Source: Streptomyces muensis (GTDB taxonomy: Bacteria > Actinomycetota > Actinomycetes > Streptomycetales > Streptomycetaceae). Taken from it: a DNA stretch of 64,000 bases. The stretch is from positions 1 to 64,000 of the forward strand of contig NZ_JAKEIP010000017.1 of assembly GCF_021474425.1 (NCBI RefSeq), in the 5' to 3' direction. Positions 35,926 through 44,874 of this stretch are shown here, piece after piece. Below the pieces are notes generated by a model. It was given only the letters and a program-made list of their open reading frames with translations. It searched no databases and was not told where the DNA came from. The first letter of the stretch is position 1. Every line of letters starts with the position of its first letter. A program made the translations under genes and the position numbers.

Positions 35926-37209
35926 GTGCGCACAGTGATGAATGCCGTCCGGATTTACCCTGCCGACTTCTTCGGCCGGAATGGGATGCTCGCGCCCATG
36001 GGGAGCTTCTTCGCCGAATTGGCCCGGCAGGCGTATGCCAACGCGCGCCGGGAGGTCGAGGCGTACGCGCGCGAGATTCCGGAGTTCGGGTTCCTCGGCA
36101 CGAACTCCCGGGCGCGGGCCGAAACGCTGGAGTACGCCTTGTGGTTGCGCCGCCGCACGATCGAACTGTCCCCGGACAACAGCCAACTGAGCGACGACGA
36201 CCTCGGCTACATCGCCGCGATCGGCGAGTCGCGGGCCGCAGCGGGGATGTCGCTGGACGCACGGCAGCGGGTCCTGCGACTGCACACCTCACTCATGCTG
36301 CGCGAGATCAACGAAGCGACCGAGGCCCAGCGCGGTGGCGTGGATGAACTCATGCGGATGATGAGCTGGTTCGCCCCGCAGGGAGAACGCGGTATCCGTG
36401 CCTACAGCCATGGATTCGTGACGGCGCTGCGACACCGGCTGCCGTACGTCGAGCAGGCAGCCCTGCTGGCCAGGTCGTTGCTGAACGGAGATCCCATATC
36501 GGCGGAACTCGCCTCGGCACTGGGAATGGAACTTCCCGAGCACTGCGCGGTGACGGTGATCCGGGTGCCGGACCGTCCCGTCGGCGAGCACGATCTGGAA
36601 AGCGAGATCGAGGCGCTGGTGAAAACCCACCAAGCGCCGATCATGTGGTGCCCGGGCAGGGGAAGCAGGAGCGGTGAGCTGATCGCCCTGATTCCCGCAC
36701 AGCCGCACTCCGTACCCGACCCTGCTCCCGACCTCTTGCCCGACCTCGTATCCGCTCTCGTACGGGACTTCGCCCAGGCTCTCGGTCACCCCTGCGCCGT
36801 CGGCACCGCCATCTCACCGCTGTCCGAGGTTGCCGACGCCCTCGACCTGGCCCGGCGGATCAGCAGGGCGGCGCCGCTGCGGCGGGCGTCCGCCGGGCTG
36901 CGGCCGCTCACCGTGTCGGACGTGTTCGTCGAACTCGCCGTCGCGGACGCGCCGTTCGTCGACGAATGGCTCCACGCCGTGAGCCGGAGCCTGCGGCCCG
37001 GTCCGGACCTCCTTGTCACGCTGGACGCGTACTACCGCCACGACATGCACCGCGGCACCACGGCGGCAGCCCTCAACGTCCACCCCCGCACCCTGGACTA
37101 TCGCCTCCGCCGGGTGCGGGAGCTCACCGGCGTCGACCCCGGCTCGACGCGCGGCGTGCGCATTTTCAGCTCGGTCGTCACACGGCGCCTGTCGGAAGCG
37201 TGGCACTGA
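35926..37209 (+). CDS. PucR/CdaR-type helix-turn-helix regulator
   Basis: A 427-residue regulator. The N-terminal two thirds are helical without a named domain. The C-terminus is the PucR HTH: LLVTLDAYYRHDMHRGTTAAALNVHPRTLDYRLRRVRELTGVDPGS. Such proteins act as activators in many actinomycete pathways. The start is uncertain: the GTG at 35926 lacks a clear ribosome site; ATGs at 35938 and 35998 (MGSFFAELARQ) are alternatives. It is divergent from the DUF4394 gene. Confidence 0.8.
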   Translation: MRTVMNAVRIYPADFFGRNGMLAPMGSFFAELARQAYANARREVEAYAREIPEFGFLGTNSRARAETLEYALWLRRRTIELSPDNSQLSDDDLGYIAAIGESRAAAGMSLDARQRVLRLHTSLMLREINEATEAQRGGVDELMRMMSWFAPQGERGIRAYSHGFVTALRHRLPYVEQAALLARSLLNGDPISAELASALGMELPEHCAVTVIRVPDRPVGEHDLESEIEALVKTHQAPIMWCPGRGSRSGELIALIPAQPHSVPDPAPDLLPDLVSALVRDFAQALGHPCAVGTAISPLSEVADALDLARRISRAAPLRRASAGLRPLTVSDVFVELAVADAPFVDEWLHAVSRSLRPGPDLLVTLDAYYRHDMHRGTTAAALNVHPRTLDYRLRRVRELTGVDPGSTRGVRIFSSVVTRRLSEAWH

Positions 37210-37249
37210 ACCGGGCGATCATCCGCAGCGGAGACGCGTGCCCGGCGTG

Positions 37250-38506
37250 TCACGTCGCGGCGATGCCCTCCATGCCCGACTCGTCGAACGGGGGAAGGCC
37301 CTCGACGGTGGTGACCTTGGTGAGGGATCCGTTCTTCTCGACACGGAAGCCGTCGACCGTTCCGGAGGTGGCGTTCTGGACGTAGACGAACTTCGCGTCC
37401 TTGGTCACGGCGATGTCGATCACGCCCTGCGACTTCGAGGACGGCGGGGTGGCGAGACCGACCTCGTTCGTCAGGGACAGCCGTCCGTGCTTGTCCATGC
37501 GGTAGCCGGTGACGGTGGAGTTGCCGGTGTTGCCGCCGTAGAAGTAGTCGCCCGCGCGCTCCAGCCAGCACAGGACCTCCTGGCCGCTGGCGAGCGGCTG
37601 CTGGAGGACCTTCAGCCTGCCGTCGTGCCGGACCTTGTAGACGCTCACCGTGGACTTCTCGGCCTCGGCGACCAGCATCCGGCTGCCGGAGCCGTCGAAG
37701 CTGATCGCGAACGGCACGTTGCCGGCGGACTTGTTGACGACCGGCTCGGCGACGGCCGGCAGGCCGTTCCTCTTCAACGGGAACACCTCGACGGTGTTGT
37801 TCCCCTTGGTGGTGACCACCAGGGCACGGCCGTCCGGGGTGATCTCGACCTCGCCGGGCGAGGTGTCGAACCGTGGTACGTCCTCGTTGTCCAGCCCGAG
37901 AGAGCGGAAGGACCCCCGCATCGGCACGAGCCCCTGCCTGGTGATCCGGAAGCCCTGGACGCTGCCCTCGCCGCCCGCGTTCATGACGTACGCCACCTTG
38001 CCGCGCACCGCGATGCTGGAGGGGAACTCGCCGCCGGTGTCGAGGACTCGCCGCTGCGTCAGTTTCGTTCCCTCGACGCGGAAGGAGGTCAGCGTGCCGC
38101 TGCCCGCGTTGACCGCCAGCAGCATCCCGGAGGCGTCGTCGTGGACGAGGGAGCCCTGGGAGGCGAGGGAGTCCGTGGGGGCGTCGACCTGGTCGCCGCC
38201 CCGGCCGCCGGTGGCATAGGTGCCGGCGGGACTCAGCCTGCCCTGGCCGTCCCGGGCGAAGACGCGGATGGTGTTCCCGTTCAGCTCGTTGCCCTGCACG
38301 AAGACGGCACGACCGGTGTCCGCTCCGGACGTCCCGTACTGGCTCGCCGAGGCCAGGGACACGGCCACGGTGGCCGCCGCGGCGGTGGCGAGAGCACTGC
38401 CGCCGATCACGATCCGCCGCGTCCTGGACCTCGCCCGGTGCCCGCGACGTCCTCCGGCTCCTCGGCGGCTCGGACGGGGCTCACTTCCATCGCCGTACAT
38501 ACTCAT
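37250..38506 (-). CDS. Exported lactonase-type beta-propeller protein
   Basis: A 418-residue protein with a long basic N-terminus and a hydrophobic helix (RIVIGGSALATAAAATVAVSLASA), so it is exported or anchored. The rest is a seven-bladed propeller of the 6-phosphogluconolactonase type: NTIRVFARDGQGRLSPAGTYATGG, GTLTSFRVEGTKL, SIAVRGKVAYVMNAGGEGSVQGFRI, PGEVEITPDGRALVVTTKGNNTVEVF. The start at 38506 has AAGGAG upstream. Whether it is an enzyme is unclear; many Streptomyces relatives are annotated only as secreted propellers. Confidence 0.82.
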   Translation of the reverse strand: MSMYGDGSEPRPSRRGAGGRRGHRARSRTRRIVIGGSALATAAAATVAVSLASASQYGTSGADTGRAVFVQGNELNGNTIRVFARDGQGRLSPAGTYATGGRGGDQVDAPTDSLASQGSLVHDDASGMLLAVNAGSGTLTSFRVEGTKLTQRRVLDTGGEFPSSIAVRGKVAYVMNAGGEGSVQGFRITRQGLVPMRGSFRSLGLDNEDVPRFDTSPGEVEITPDGRALVVTTKGNNTVEVFPLKRNGLPAVAEPVVNKSAGNVPFAISFDGSGSRMLVAEAEKSTVSVYKVRHDGRLKVLQQPLASGQEVLCWLERAGDYFYGGNTGNSTVTGYRMDKHGRLSLTNEVGLATPPSSKSQGVIDIAVTKDAKFVYVQNATSGTVDGFRVEKNGSLTKVTTVEGLPPFDESGMEGIAAT

Positions 38507-38671
38507 GTCCCGCTCCTTCGTCCTCGTGGCGTTCGTGTCCACGTGGTCGTCGTGGACGGGAGAAGCGTGGCCGGTGGCGGCGGTGAGGCGAGTGGGGAAC
38601 GGGGGGCGCGTCAGACTCTCGTAAGCAGTTCTCCGGACGACCGCGGGCCGTCCCTGTTCTGTACAAGAGGT

Positions 38672-39637
38672 TCACGACGTGGGTGGGCGGTTCTCGCTGG
38701 TGCCGGGGCGGGGGGTGAGCGTTGACGGCGCGGCTTGGTGCGGCTGGTCAGTGGGCGCTGCCTGGGGCTGGGGTGCGGCAAGGCTGGCCAGGAGCTTGAG
38801 GCGGTCTTCGGAGGTGGTGCCCGGTTCGGCGGTGTAGAGGGTCAGGTCGTGCATGGCCCGGTGGGACAAGGGCAGGTCCAGGGACTGGTAGGTCAGCTCC
38901 AGGTCACCGACCTCGGGGTGCCACAGCCGTTTGATGCCGTCGTGGCGGATGCGGACGTCGTGCGCGGCCCATTGACTGCGGAAGTCGGGGCTGAGGGTGG
39001 ACAGTTCGCCGATGAGTTCGCGCAGGGCCCGGTCGTGGGGCTCGCGTCCGGCTTCCGCGCGCAGCAGTGCGGCGGTGACGGCGGCGGCGGACTCCCAGTC
39101 GACGAAGAACCGCCGGGCGCCCGGATCGAGGAAGATGTAGCGGGCGATGTTGGGCCGGCCGCGCCGGTCGGTGGTCTCGCTTTCGAAGAGCGGCGCGTGC
39201 AGGGCCCGGGCCAGCGGGTTGCTGGCGACGACGTCCTGTCGGCCGTTGCGCACGAAGGCGGAGGACATCGTCATGGAGTCGAGCAGCCACTGGACGCGGG
39301 GCGGGATGGCGACGTCCCTGCGGCGGGACGGCGTGCGTGCGGCGGGGCGGGCTGCCCGGGCCAGGTCGAACAGGTAGGTGCGTTCGTCCTCGTCCAGCTG
39401 CAGGGCCTGGGCGACCGCGGCGAGCACGTCCTCGGAGACGCCGCTGATGTGGCCTTTCTCCAGGCGGGTGTACCACTCGGTGCTCACCCCGGCCAGCACG
39501 GCGACCTCCTCGCGCCGCAGCCCGGGCACCCGGCGCCGGCCGCTGGTGGGCATCCCGGCCTGCTCCGGGGTGATCTTGGCGCGGCGGCTGGCGAGAAAGT
39601 CCCGGATCTCCGCTCTGTGGTCACTTCGGTCGTCCAT
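38672..39637 (-). CDS. XRE-family regulator with MmyB-like ligand domain (paralogue 1)
   Basis: A 321-residue regulator with an N-terminal HTH (GRRRVPGLRREEVAVLAGVSTEWYTRLEKGHISGVSEDVL) and the MmyB-type PAS-like domain (RVQWLLDSMTMSSAFVRNGRQDVVASNPLARALHAPLF, LYTAEPGT near the end) that often binds fatty acids. It is divergent from the MFS exporter and probably controls it. A close paralogue lies on the other side of that exporter. The start at 39637 matches the paralogue's start. Its promoter region repeats that of the paralogue. Confidence 0.9.
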   Translation of the reverse strand: MDDRSDHRAEIRDFLASRRAKITPEQAGMPTSGRRRVPGLRREEVAVLAGVSTEWYTRLEKGHISGVSEDVLAAVAQALQLDEDERTYLFDLARAARPAARTPSRRRDVAIPPRVQWLLDSMTMSSAFVRNGRQDVVASNPLARALHAPLFESETTDRRGRPNIARYIFLDPGARRFFVDWESAAAVTAALLRAEAGREPHDRALRELIGELSTLSPDFRSQWAAHDVRIRHDGIKRLWHPEVGDLELTYQSLDLPLSHRAMHDLTLYTAEPGTTSEDRLKLLASLAAPQPQAAPTDQPHQAAPSTLTPRPGTSENRPPTS

Positions 39638-39680
39638 GCATTCCACGGTAGCCAGCGGCGGCCGCTGAGGGAGGTTGAGC

Positions 39681-39708
39681 TTGTACCCCCTATAAACGCG
39701 ACCTTCTC
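39681..39708 (-). promoter_or_regulatory. Promoter/operator segment shared with paralogue 2
   Basis: On the - strand the segment AGGTCGCGTTTAT, two bases, then GGGGTACAA lies about 45-70 bp upstream of the first XRE gene. The same segment precedes the second XRE gene at 41245-41270. Conservation outside coding sequence suggests a promoter or operator recognised by either regulator; it also lies in the MFS gene's promoter region. Confidence 0.6.
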
Positions 39709-39771
39709 CGCCCGCGCGGATGCCGGTCTCCTGGGACACGTGACCCGATCACGACCCCACGGAGATGAACC

Positions 39772-41052
39772 TTGAGTACGCGAGGAGGCACCCTCCACGC
39801 CCTCGACGGCGTTCAGGCCGACCAGTCGTGGCCGGCTCCTGCCCGGCTTCCGCTCGTCGTGTACGTGCTCGCGTTGGGCACGTTCCTGATGGGCACCACC
39901 GAGTTCGTCGTGGCCGGCCTGCTGCCCGAGATCGCAGGAGATCTGCAGGTCGGCGTCGCCCGGACCGGACTCCTGATCACCGTCTTCGCCATCGGGATGA
40001 TCGTCGGCGCGCCGCTCATGGCGATGCTCACGCTACGGCTGCCCACACGACTCACCCTGATGCTCGCCCTGGGCGTCTTCGCCGTCGGGCACGTGGTCGT
40101 CGCCGTCGGCTCGAACTTCGTCCTGCTGCTCGCGGCCAGGTTCCTGACCGCCATCGCCACCGGGGCGTTCTGGGCCGTCGCCAACGTGGCCGCCACCCGC
40201 GCGGCGGGACCGGCGGCGAGCGCCCGCGCCCTCGGTCTCGTAGGGGCCGGTGCCATGCTGGCCAACGTCGTCGGCGTGCCGCTGGGCGCGTTCGCCGGAC
40301 AGCTCATGGGCTGGCGCGGACCGTTCTGGGCCCTCGCGGCCCTCTCCGCGGCGGCCGTCCCGCTGATCGCCCGCACCGTTCCGCAGGGCGGTCCGACCCA
40401 GCGGGCGGGAACGATCCGCTCCGAACTGACCGCGCTGCGCTCCGGCCGTCTGTGGCTCGTGCTGGCCGCCTGCGCGACCACGACCGGCGGCGTCCTGGCC
40501 GCGTACTCCTACATCGCACCCCTGCTGACCGACCGGGCGGGCCTCGCGGCCGGACTGGTGCCGCTGGTCCTCGTCGGCTTCGGACTCGGCGCACTTGTCG
40601 GCTCGATCGTGGGAGGCCGGCTGGGTGACCGCCGCCCGCACATGGTGACCCTCACCGCCGCCACGGGCGCCACCCTTCTCCTGCTGGCAGTCGTCCTGTT
40701 GGCCGACTCCGCCCCCGCGACCATCGTCCTGATCGCCCTGTTGGGCTTCTTCGGCCTGGGCGCCAACCCGGTCCTGATGGCCCTCGCCGTCCGCTACGCC
40801 GGCCAAGCACCCACCCTGGCCTCGGCCCTGACCGTCTCGGCGTTCAACCTCGGCACCGCGATCGGCTCCTGGCTCGCCGGCCGCACCCTCGACACCGGCC
40901 TGGGAGCCATCGGCCCCGCCGTGGTCGGGACCGCCATCGCCGCGCTGACCCTGATCCCCACCCTTGCCCTCGCCCTGCGACGGGACCACCGCGCCGGTTC
41001 ACCCGGCCCGGTCGGCCGGGGTGCAGCCGCCGCTCGTGCCGACCAGGCTTGA
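39772..41052 (+). CDS. MFS drug/sugar exporter (DHA1, AraJ/Cml-like)
   Basis: A 426-residue 12-helix transporter. The first helix has LALGTFLMGTTEFVVAGLLPEIAGDLQV, the hallmark of the AraJ/chloramphenicol-efflux branch, and the proline/glycine-rich antiporter motif is seen as AGAMLANVVGVPLGAFAGQLMGWRGPF. It probably exports a small molecule by proton antiport. The TTG at 39772 with GGAG upstream is taken as the start; an ATG at 39765 is in another frame. Flanking paralogous XRE regulators probably control expression. Confidence 0.88.
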   Translation: MSTRGGTLHALDGVQADQSWPAPARLPLVVYVLALGTFLMGTTEFVVAGLLPEIAGDLQVGVARTGLLITVFAIGMIVGAPLMAMLTLRLPTRLTLMLALGVFAVGHVVVAVGSNFVLLLAARFLTAIATGAFWAVANVAATRAAGPAASARALGLVGAGAMLANVVGVPLGAFAGQLMGWRGPFWALAALSAAAVPLIARTVPQGGPTQRAGTIRSELTALRSGRLWLVLAACATTTGGVLAAYSYIAPLLTDRAGLAAGLVPLVLVGFGLGALVGSIVGGRLGDRRPHMVTLTAATGATLLLLAVVLLADSAPATIVLIALLGFFGLGANPVLMALAVRYAGQAPTLASALTVSAFNLGTAIGSWLAGRTLDTGLGAIGPAVVGTAIAALTLIPTLALALRRDHRAGSPGPVGRGAAAARADQA

Positions 41053-41224
41053 GCCGACGGAGGAGTGAGCCGTACCCCCGCGTCCGCTGGGTCAGGCCCA
41101 ACGATCAACCCGACCGCGAAAAGCATGATCAGCAGGCCGACCCAGGCGGCACACACCTTCAGGGCGGGCGGTCGCTCGCGCTCTTCGATGCGCATATCAG
41201 CCACGAAACCGGCGCACCGCGTTC

Positions 41225-41270
41225 GAGGAAGGTCGCGTTCAGAGGAAGGTCGCGTTTATGGGGGGTACAA
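41225..41270 (+). promoter_or_regulatory. Tandem 15-bp repeat and shared promoter segment of paralogue 2
   Basis: GAGGAAGGTCGCGTT occurs twice (41225-41239 and 41242-41256, 17-bp period). The second copy continues into TTATGGGGGGTACAA, matching the segment upstream of the first XRE gene. The extra half-copy could be a second binding site or a replication slip. Confidence 0.6.
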
Positions 41271-41313
41271 CCTCGACCTCCCTAAACGGCAGCCGATGGC
41301 TACCGTGGACGAA

Positions 41314-42252
41314 ATGGACCCACGACCCGACAACCGCACCGAGATCCGGGACTTCCTCGCCAGCCGCCGCGCCAAGATCACCCCGGAGGAGGTCGGGCTG
41401 CCCACCAGTGGCCGGCGCCGCGTCCCGGGGCTGCGGCGCGAAGAGGTCGCCGTCCTCGCGGGCGTGAGCACCGAGTGGTACACCCGCCTGGAGAAGGGCC
41501 ACATCAGCGGGGTGTCCGAAGACGTCGTCGAAGCGGTCGCCCAGGCCCTGCAGCTGGACGAGGACGAACGCACCTACCTGTTCGACCTGGCCCGGGCCGC
41601 CAAACCCGCGCACCGCACACCCACCCGCCGCAGGGACGTCCCGGTCCCGCCCCGGATCCAGTGGATGCTCGACTCCATGACGATGGCCTCGGCATCCGTA
41701 CAGAACGGCCGTCAGGACGTCGTAGCCAACAACCCGCTGGCCCGAGCCCTGTTCGCGCCGCTGTTCGACAGTGGCACCACCGACAAGCGCGGCCGGCCCA
41801 ACTTCGCCCGCTACATCTTCCTCGACCCGGGCTCACAGCACTTCTTCGTCGACTGGGACAGGGCCGCAGGTACCACCACCGCACTACTGCGAGCGGAAGC
41901 CGGACGCGAGCCCCACGACAAGGCCCTGCGCGACCTCATCGGCGACCTGTCGACTCTCAGTCCCGACTTCCGCGCCCGGTGGGCCGCCCACGACGTCCGT
42001 ATCCAGCACAACGGCGTCAAGAAGTTGCGGCACCCCGAGGTCGGCCCCTTGGAACTGGTCTACCACTCCCTGCCGCTGCCCCTGTCCGACCGGGCGGTAC
42101 ACGACCTGAGCATCTACACCGCCGAACCGGGCACCCCCTCCGAAGACCGCCTCAAGCTCCTCACCAGCCTGGCGGCCGCCCAGCCCGCCGCAGCAGAACC
42201 CGCCGACGGCCCTCACCCAGAGCGCGCGCCCGGAAGTCCTTCCCAGGACTGA
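41314..42252 (+). CDS. XRE-family regulator with MmyB-like ligand domain (paralogue 2)
   Basis: A 312-residue paralogue of the gene at 38672, with about 80 percent visible identity through the HTH (RRVPGLRREEVAVLAGVSTEWYTRLEKGHISGVSEDVV) and the ligand domain (RIQWMLDSMTMASASVQNGRQDVVANNPLARALFAPLF). The two differ most at the C-terminal tails. The start is set to the ATG equivalent to that of its partner. The pair encloses the MFS exporter, so the locus arose by an inverted duplication of a regulator with its promoter. Confidence 0.9.
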   Translation: MDPRPDNRTEIRDFLASRRAKITPEEVGLPTSGRRRVPGLRREEVAVLAGVSTEWYTRLEKGHISGVSEDVVEAVAQALQLDEDERTYLFDLARAAKPAHRTPTRRRDVPVPPRIQWMLDSMTMASASVQNGRQDVVANNPLARALFAPLFDSGTTDKRGRPNFARYIFLDPGSQHFFVDWDRAAGTTTALLRAEAGREPHDKALRDLIGDLSTLSPDFRARWAAHDVRIQHNGVKKLRHPEVGPLELVYHSLPLPLSDRAVHDLSIYTAEPGTPSEDRLKLLTSLAAAQPAAAEPADGPHPERAPGSPSQD

Positions 42253-42539
42253 CCAGGACACGGACGAAATTCGCGATCCGTATCAACGGGGTGGCGGGTG
42301 CACTTTCACGCGCCGGGAGCCGGCGCGGCGGCGCGGTGGCGCGGTGGCGTGAGTTCGCGCCGTTCGGTCGAGAACACCATCCGAGGCGCCTGGCCGCACC
42401 CACAAAGTCAGGGAACTGACAGAGAACTGACACGTCGCGGGCGTCCGCGAGGTGCCCGTGTGCCATGCCCTGCCGGCACTCCCACCGGCCTGCCGGGAGC
42501 CCCCGTGCCCGCATCCGAAGCGGCAGGCAAACCGCCCGC
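42253..42539. other. Non-coding stretch between the XRE gene and the ricin-domain fragment
   Basis: These 287 bp show no convincing gene. The GC-rich section near 42300-42350 is repetitive in GCGGCG. It probably includes the eroded 5' part of the ricin-domain gene that follows. Confidence 0.4.
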
Positions 42540-42824
42540 GGCCAGACGAACCAGACCTGGACGACAACGTCGACCAAGCAGCTCACCGTCTACGGCGGCG
42601 CGAAGTGCCTCGACGCGACCGGCACCGCGGCCGGCGCCAAAGTCGCGACATGGGACTGCAACGGCGGCACCAACCAGCAATGGAACCTCAACTCCAACGG
42701 CACCATCACCAGCGTCCAGTCGGGCCTGTGCCTGGACGTGACCGGTGCCTCCACCACCAGCGGCGCACTGGTCGAATTGTGGGACTGCAACGGTGGCAGC
42801 AACCAGCAGTGGCGCCTCGGCTGA
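42540..42824 (+). pseudogene. Ricin-type (CBM13) carbohydrate-binding domain, 5'-truncated
   Basis: The frame encodes two thirds of a beta-trefoil module: KQLTVYGGAKCLDATGTAAGAKVATWDCNGGTNQQW and ITSVQSGLCLDVTGASTTSGALVELWDCNGGSNQQW. These QxW repeats are the usual C-terminus of secreted glycosidases. No signal peptide, catalytic domain or credible start precedes it, so it is the leftover end of a lost enzyme gene. Confidence 0.8.
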
Positions 42825-42827
42825 CAC

Positions 42828-43030
42828 CTATGTGACGAGGCCATGGAGGTGGGCGTAGGCAACCGCGTGCACCCGGTCGCGCAGGTCGAGTTTGGTCAGG
42901 ATGGGGGAGACGTGGGTCTTGACCGTCTCGTCGCCGATGCCGAGGCGTGCGGCGATCTCGGCATTGCTGTACGCCCGGGCGAGCACAGCAGGACGTCACG
43001 CTCACGAACGGTGAGGCGGTCCCCACGCTC
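42828..43030 (-). pseudogene. LuxR/NarL response regulator, C-terminal HTH fragment
   Basis: The - strand encodes the Lux[14 protein letters not shown], then after a one-base shift [49 protein letters not shown] and a stop at 42828. The receiver domain is absent and the HTH is split by a frameshift, so this is a remnant. It lies against the ricin-domain remnant in convergent orientation. Confidence 0.82.
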
Positions 43031-43083
43031 CGTCCCGGCACTTCACCCGCGACCAACCCCAGTTGAGCCGGATCCGCGCACCT

Positions 43084-43683
43084 CTATGCCGCCGCCCGGA
43101 CGCCGATCGAGTCCAGGGCGGCGGTCACCGTCCTGCCCAGCGTCGCGGCATCCGCACCGGCTCGGGAGCGCAGGTTGACGCCATAGGCGAGCAGCGCAAG
43201 CAGATCCGCGGAAGCTCCGGGATCGACGCCGGGGGCGAGCTGACCCTCGCGGTCGGCGGTGACGAGGGCGGCGTACATCGCTTCGCGCAGCCCTCGGTGG
43301 TGCTGGTCCAGGACGGCGCGTACGGCAGGATCACTGTTCTCAGCGCCGGCGTGCGCGTTGGAGACCATGCAGCCCCAGCGGGCGTACTCACCCGAGCAAC
43401 GCGCCTCGATCAGGCCGCCGAAGAACTCGGAGATCGCGGGCAGGCCCCGCTCGTCCTCGGCCAGGCGCCGGAACATCGGCTCGGACCGCTGCTCCATGTA
43501 ACGGCGCAGCGCGGCGAGGTAGAGGTCCTGCTTACCGCCGAACGTGGCGTACAGGCTGGAACGGTTGAGCCCGGTCGCGGTCACCACGTCCTGGATCCCG
43601 GTCGACGCCACGCCCTGCCGCCAGAACAGTCGCACCACGGTCTCCAAGGTGGCATCCGGATCGAAGTGCTTGATGTCCGGCAT
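43084..43683 (-). CDS. TetR/AcrR-family regulator controlling a peroxiredoxin
   Basis: A 199-residue regulator with a TetR HTH (LETVVRLFWRQGVASTGIQDVVTATGLNRSSLYATFGGKQDLYLAALRRY) and a ligand domain with WGCMVSNAHAGAENSDPAVRAVL. The Cys in WGCMVSNAH is conserved in this subgroup as I recall and may sense oxidants or electrophiles. It is divergent from the peroxiredoxin gene, and one copy of a 24-bp operator lies just upstream of each gene. The start is 43683; a second ATG five codons upstream (43698) is possible. Confidence 0.9.
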   Translation of the reverse strand: MPDIKHFDPDATLETVVRLFWRQGVASTGIQDVVTATGLNRSSLYATFGGKQDLYLAALRRYMEQRSEPMFRRLAEDERGLPAISEFFGGLIEARCSGEYARWGCMVSNAHAGAENSDPAVRAVLDQHHRGLREAMYAALVTADREGQLAPGVDPGASADLLALLAYGVNLRSRAGADAATLGRTVTAALDSIGVRAAA

Positions 43684-43696
43684 GCTGCACCCCGCC

Positions 43697-43720
43697 ATCT
43701 TGAAATAGGGATTCCAAGAT
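43697..43720. promoter_or_regulatory. TetR operator, copy 1
   Basis: ATCTTGAAA, six bases, TTCCAAGAT: a 24-bp imperfect palindrome 14 bp upstream of the TetR gene. The same sequence in the opposite sense occurs at 44033-44056. Two matching copies in a divergent intergenic region point to autorepression by this TetR protein. Confidence 0.8.
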
Positions 43721-44032
43721 ACCCCCGTCAGCACGCCGCAAAAGGTGCTGACAGATACAGAGCGGGACAGGTCGCCCACCAGCGCGAAGGCGTCCAGCTT
43801 CGTCCAAGATCCGCCCGGTGGGCGCCCGCGCGCCGCGACCATGCCCCATGAATCGCATACCAGCCCTCTGGGCGGCCGCGTACGGCCCCCCGCGTCCGCC
43901 GCTTCGTCGCCCGCCGTGTGGTCCATCTCGGCGCCTTCATCGGGGCTCCCGCCCTGACTGACCACCGCCCGTTCACCAGCCTCTGACGCATCGACACCTC
44001 CGCACGGCTGGCGCGGGACCGCGCATGCCCTT
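43721..44032. other. Intergenic region with a possible gene scrap
   Basis: Between the two operators, 312 bp carry no intact gene. From 43848 a + strand frame reads MNRIPALWAAAYG, and a neighbouring frame continues VARRVVHLGAFIGAPALTDHRPFTSL to a stop at about 43986, which looks like one small protein split by a frameshift. I do not recognise it. Confidence 0.3.
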
Positions 44033-44056
44033 ATCTTGGAACGCCTGTTTCAAGAT
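44033..44056. promoter_or_regulatory. TetR operator, copy 2
   Basis: ATCTTGGAA, six bases, TTTCAAGAT: the second 24-bp copy, 80 bp upstream of the peroxiredoxin start. Read on the other strand it matches copy 1 at 22 of 24 half-site-aligned positions by eye. Confidence 0.82.
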
Positions 44057-44135
44057 CTGCTCGCGGCCACCGCTGGGACGCTTCGTCGCGGCCGGTTCCC
44101 CCGCGCCAGTCGTCCAACCAGGAGGAACGAGCACC

Positions 44136-44786
44136 ATGACCACCCTCACCACCGAACTTCGCACCTTCTACGAAGCACGTCAGCAGCAGATCCCCGCCGA
44201 GATCCGGGAGGTCATGCGCCGCGCCGGCCAGGAACTCGCCGAGTCCGGCCAGGCCGACCGCGCCCTGACCGTGGGCGACAAGGCCCCGCACTTCAGCCTC
44301 CCCTCCGCGACCGGCCAGACCCTGTCCCTGGACGCCCTGCTCGCCGAGGGCCCGGTGGTCCTGACCTTCTACCGCGGCGCCTGGTGCCCGTACTGCAACA
44401 TCGCCCTGCGCTCCCTCCAACAGCACCACGACGCCATCACCGCACGCGGCGCCCGCCTGGTCGCCGTCTCCCCGCAGATCCCCGACGAGTCCCTCACCCT
44501 GACCGAGAAGCACGACCTGGCCTTCGACGTCCTCAGTGACATCGGCTCCGACACCGCCAAGCAGTACGGCCTCGCCTTCGACCTCCCCGACGACCTCGCC
44601 GCCGTCTACGACAAGCTCGGCTTCGACCTCCAGCGCGTCAACGCCGGCCACCCGCGCACGCTCCCGCTACCCGCCACCTACGTCATCGACCGCGACGGCG
44701 TGATCCGCTGGGCCTTCGTCAACACCGACTACACCACCCGCGCCGAACCGGACGACATCCTCGCCACCCTGGACGTACTGAACTGA
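44136..44786 (+). CDS. Peroxiredoxin-like (AhpC/TSA) protein
   Basis: A 216-residue thiol peroxidase-like protein. The redoxin fold has the active-site GAWCPYCN (FYRGAWCPYCNIAL), a CxxC arrangement more like thioredoxin/PRX-like2 proteins than classic AhpC. VGDKAPHFSLPSATGQTLSLDALL and LPATYVIDRDGVIRWAFV are typical of the family. It probably reduces peroxides in the cytoplasm. AGGAGG precedes the ATG. The divergent TetR gene and two matching operators suggest induction by an oxidant or electrophile. Confidence 0.92.
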   Translation: MTTLTTELRTFYEARQQQIPAEIREVMRRAGQELAESGQADRALTVGDKAPHFSLPSATGQTLSLDALLAEGPVVLTFYRGAWCPYCNIALRSLQQHHDAITARGARLVAVSPQIPDESLTLTEKHDLAFDVLSDIGSDTAKQYGLAFDLPDDLAAVYDKLGFDLQRVNAGHPRTLPLPATYVIDRDGVIRWAFVNTDYTTRAEPDDILATLDVLN

Positions 44787-44874
44787 CCGTCCCGCCTGCA
44801 GGTTGGGCACCGAAGCGCTCCAGGGGCCGAGCCGACCTCGGCTTGGCGCACACTCGGGGGCTCAGCCCTTCTCC

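Noticed and set aside
39765..40628. A gene starting ATG 7 bp before the MFS start
   Set aside because: It is an Arg-rich out-of-frame shadow of the transporter gene; the TTG frame encodes clear membrane helices.
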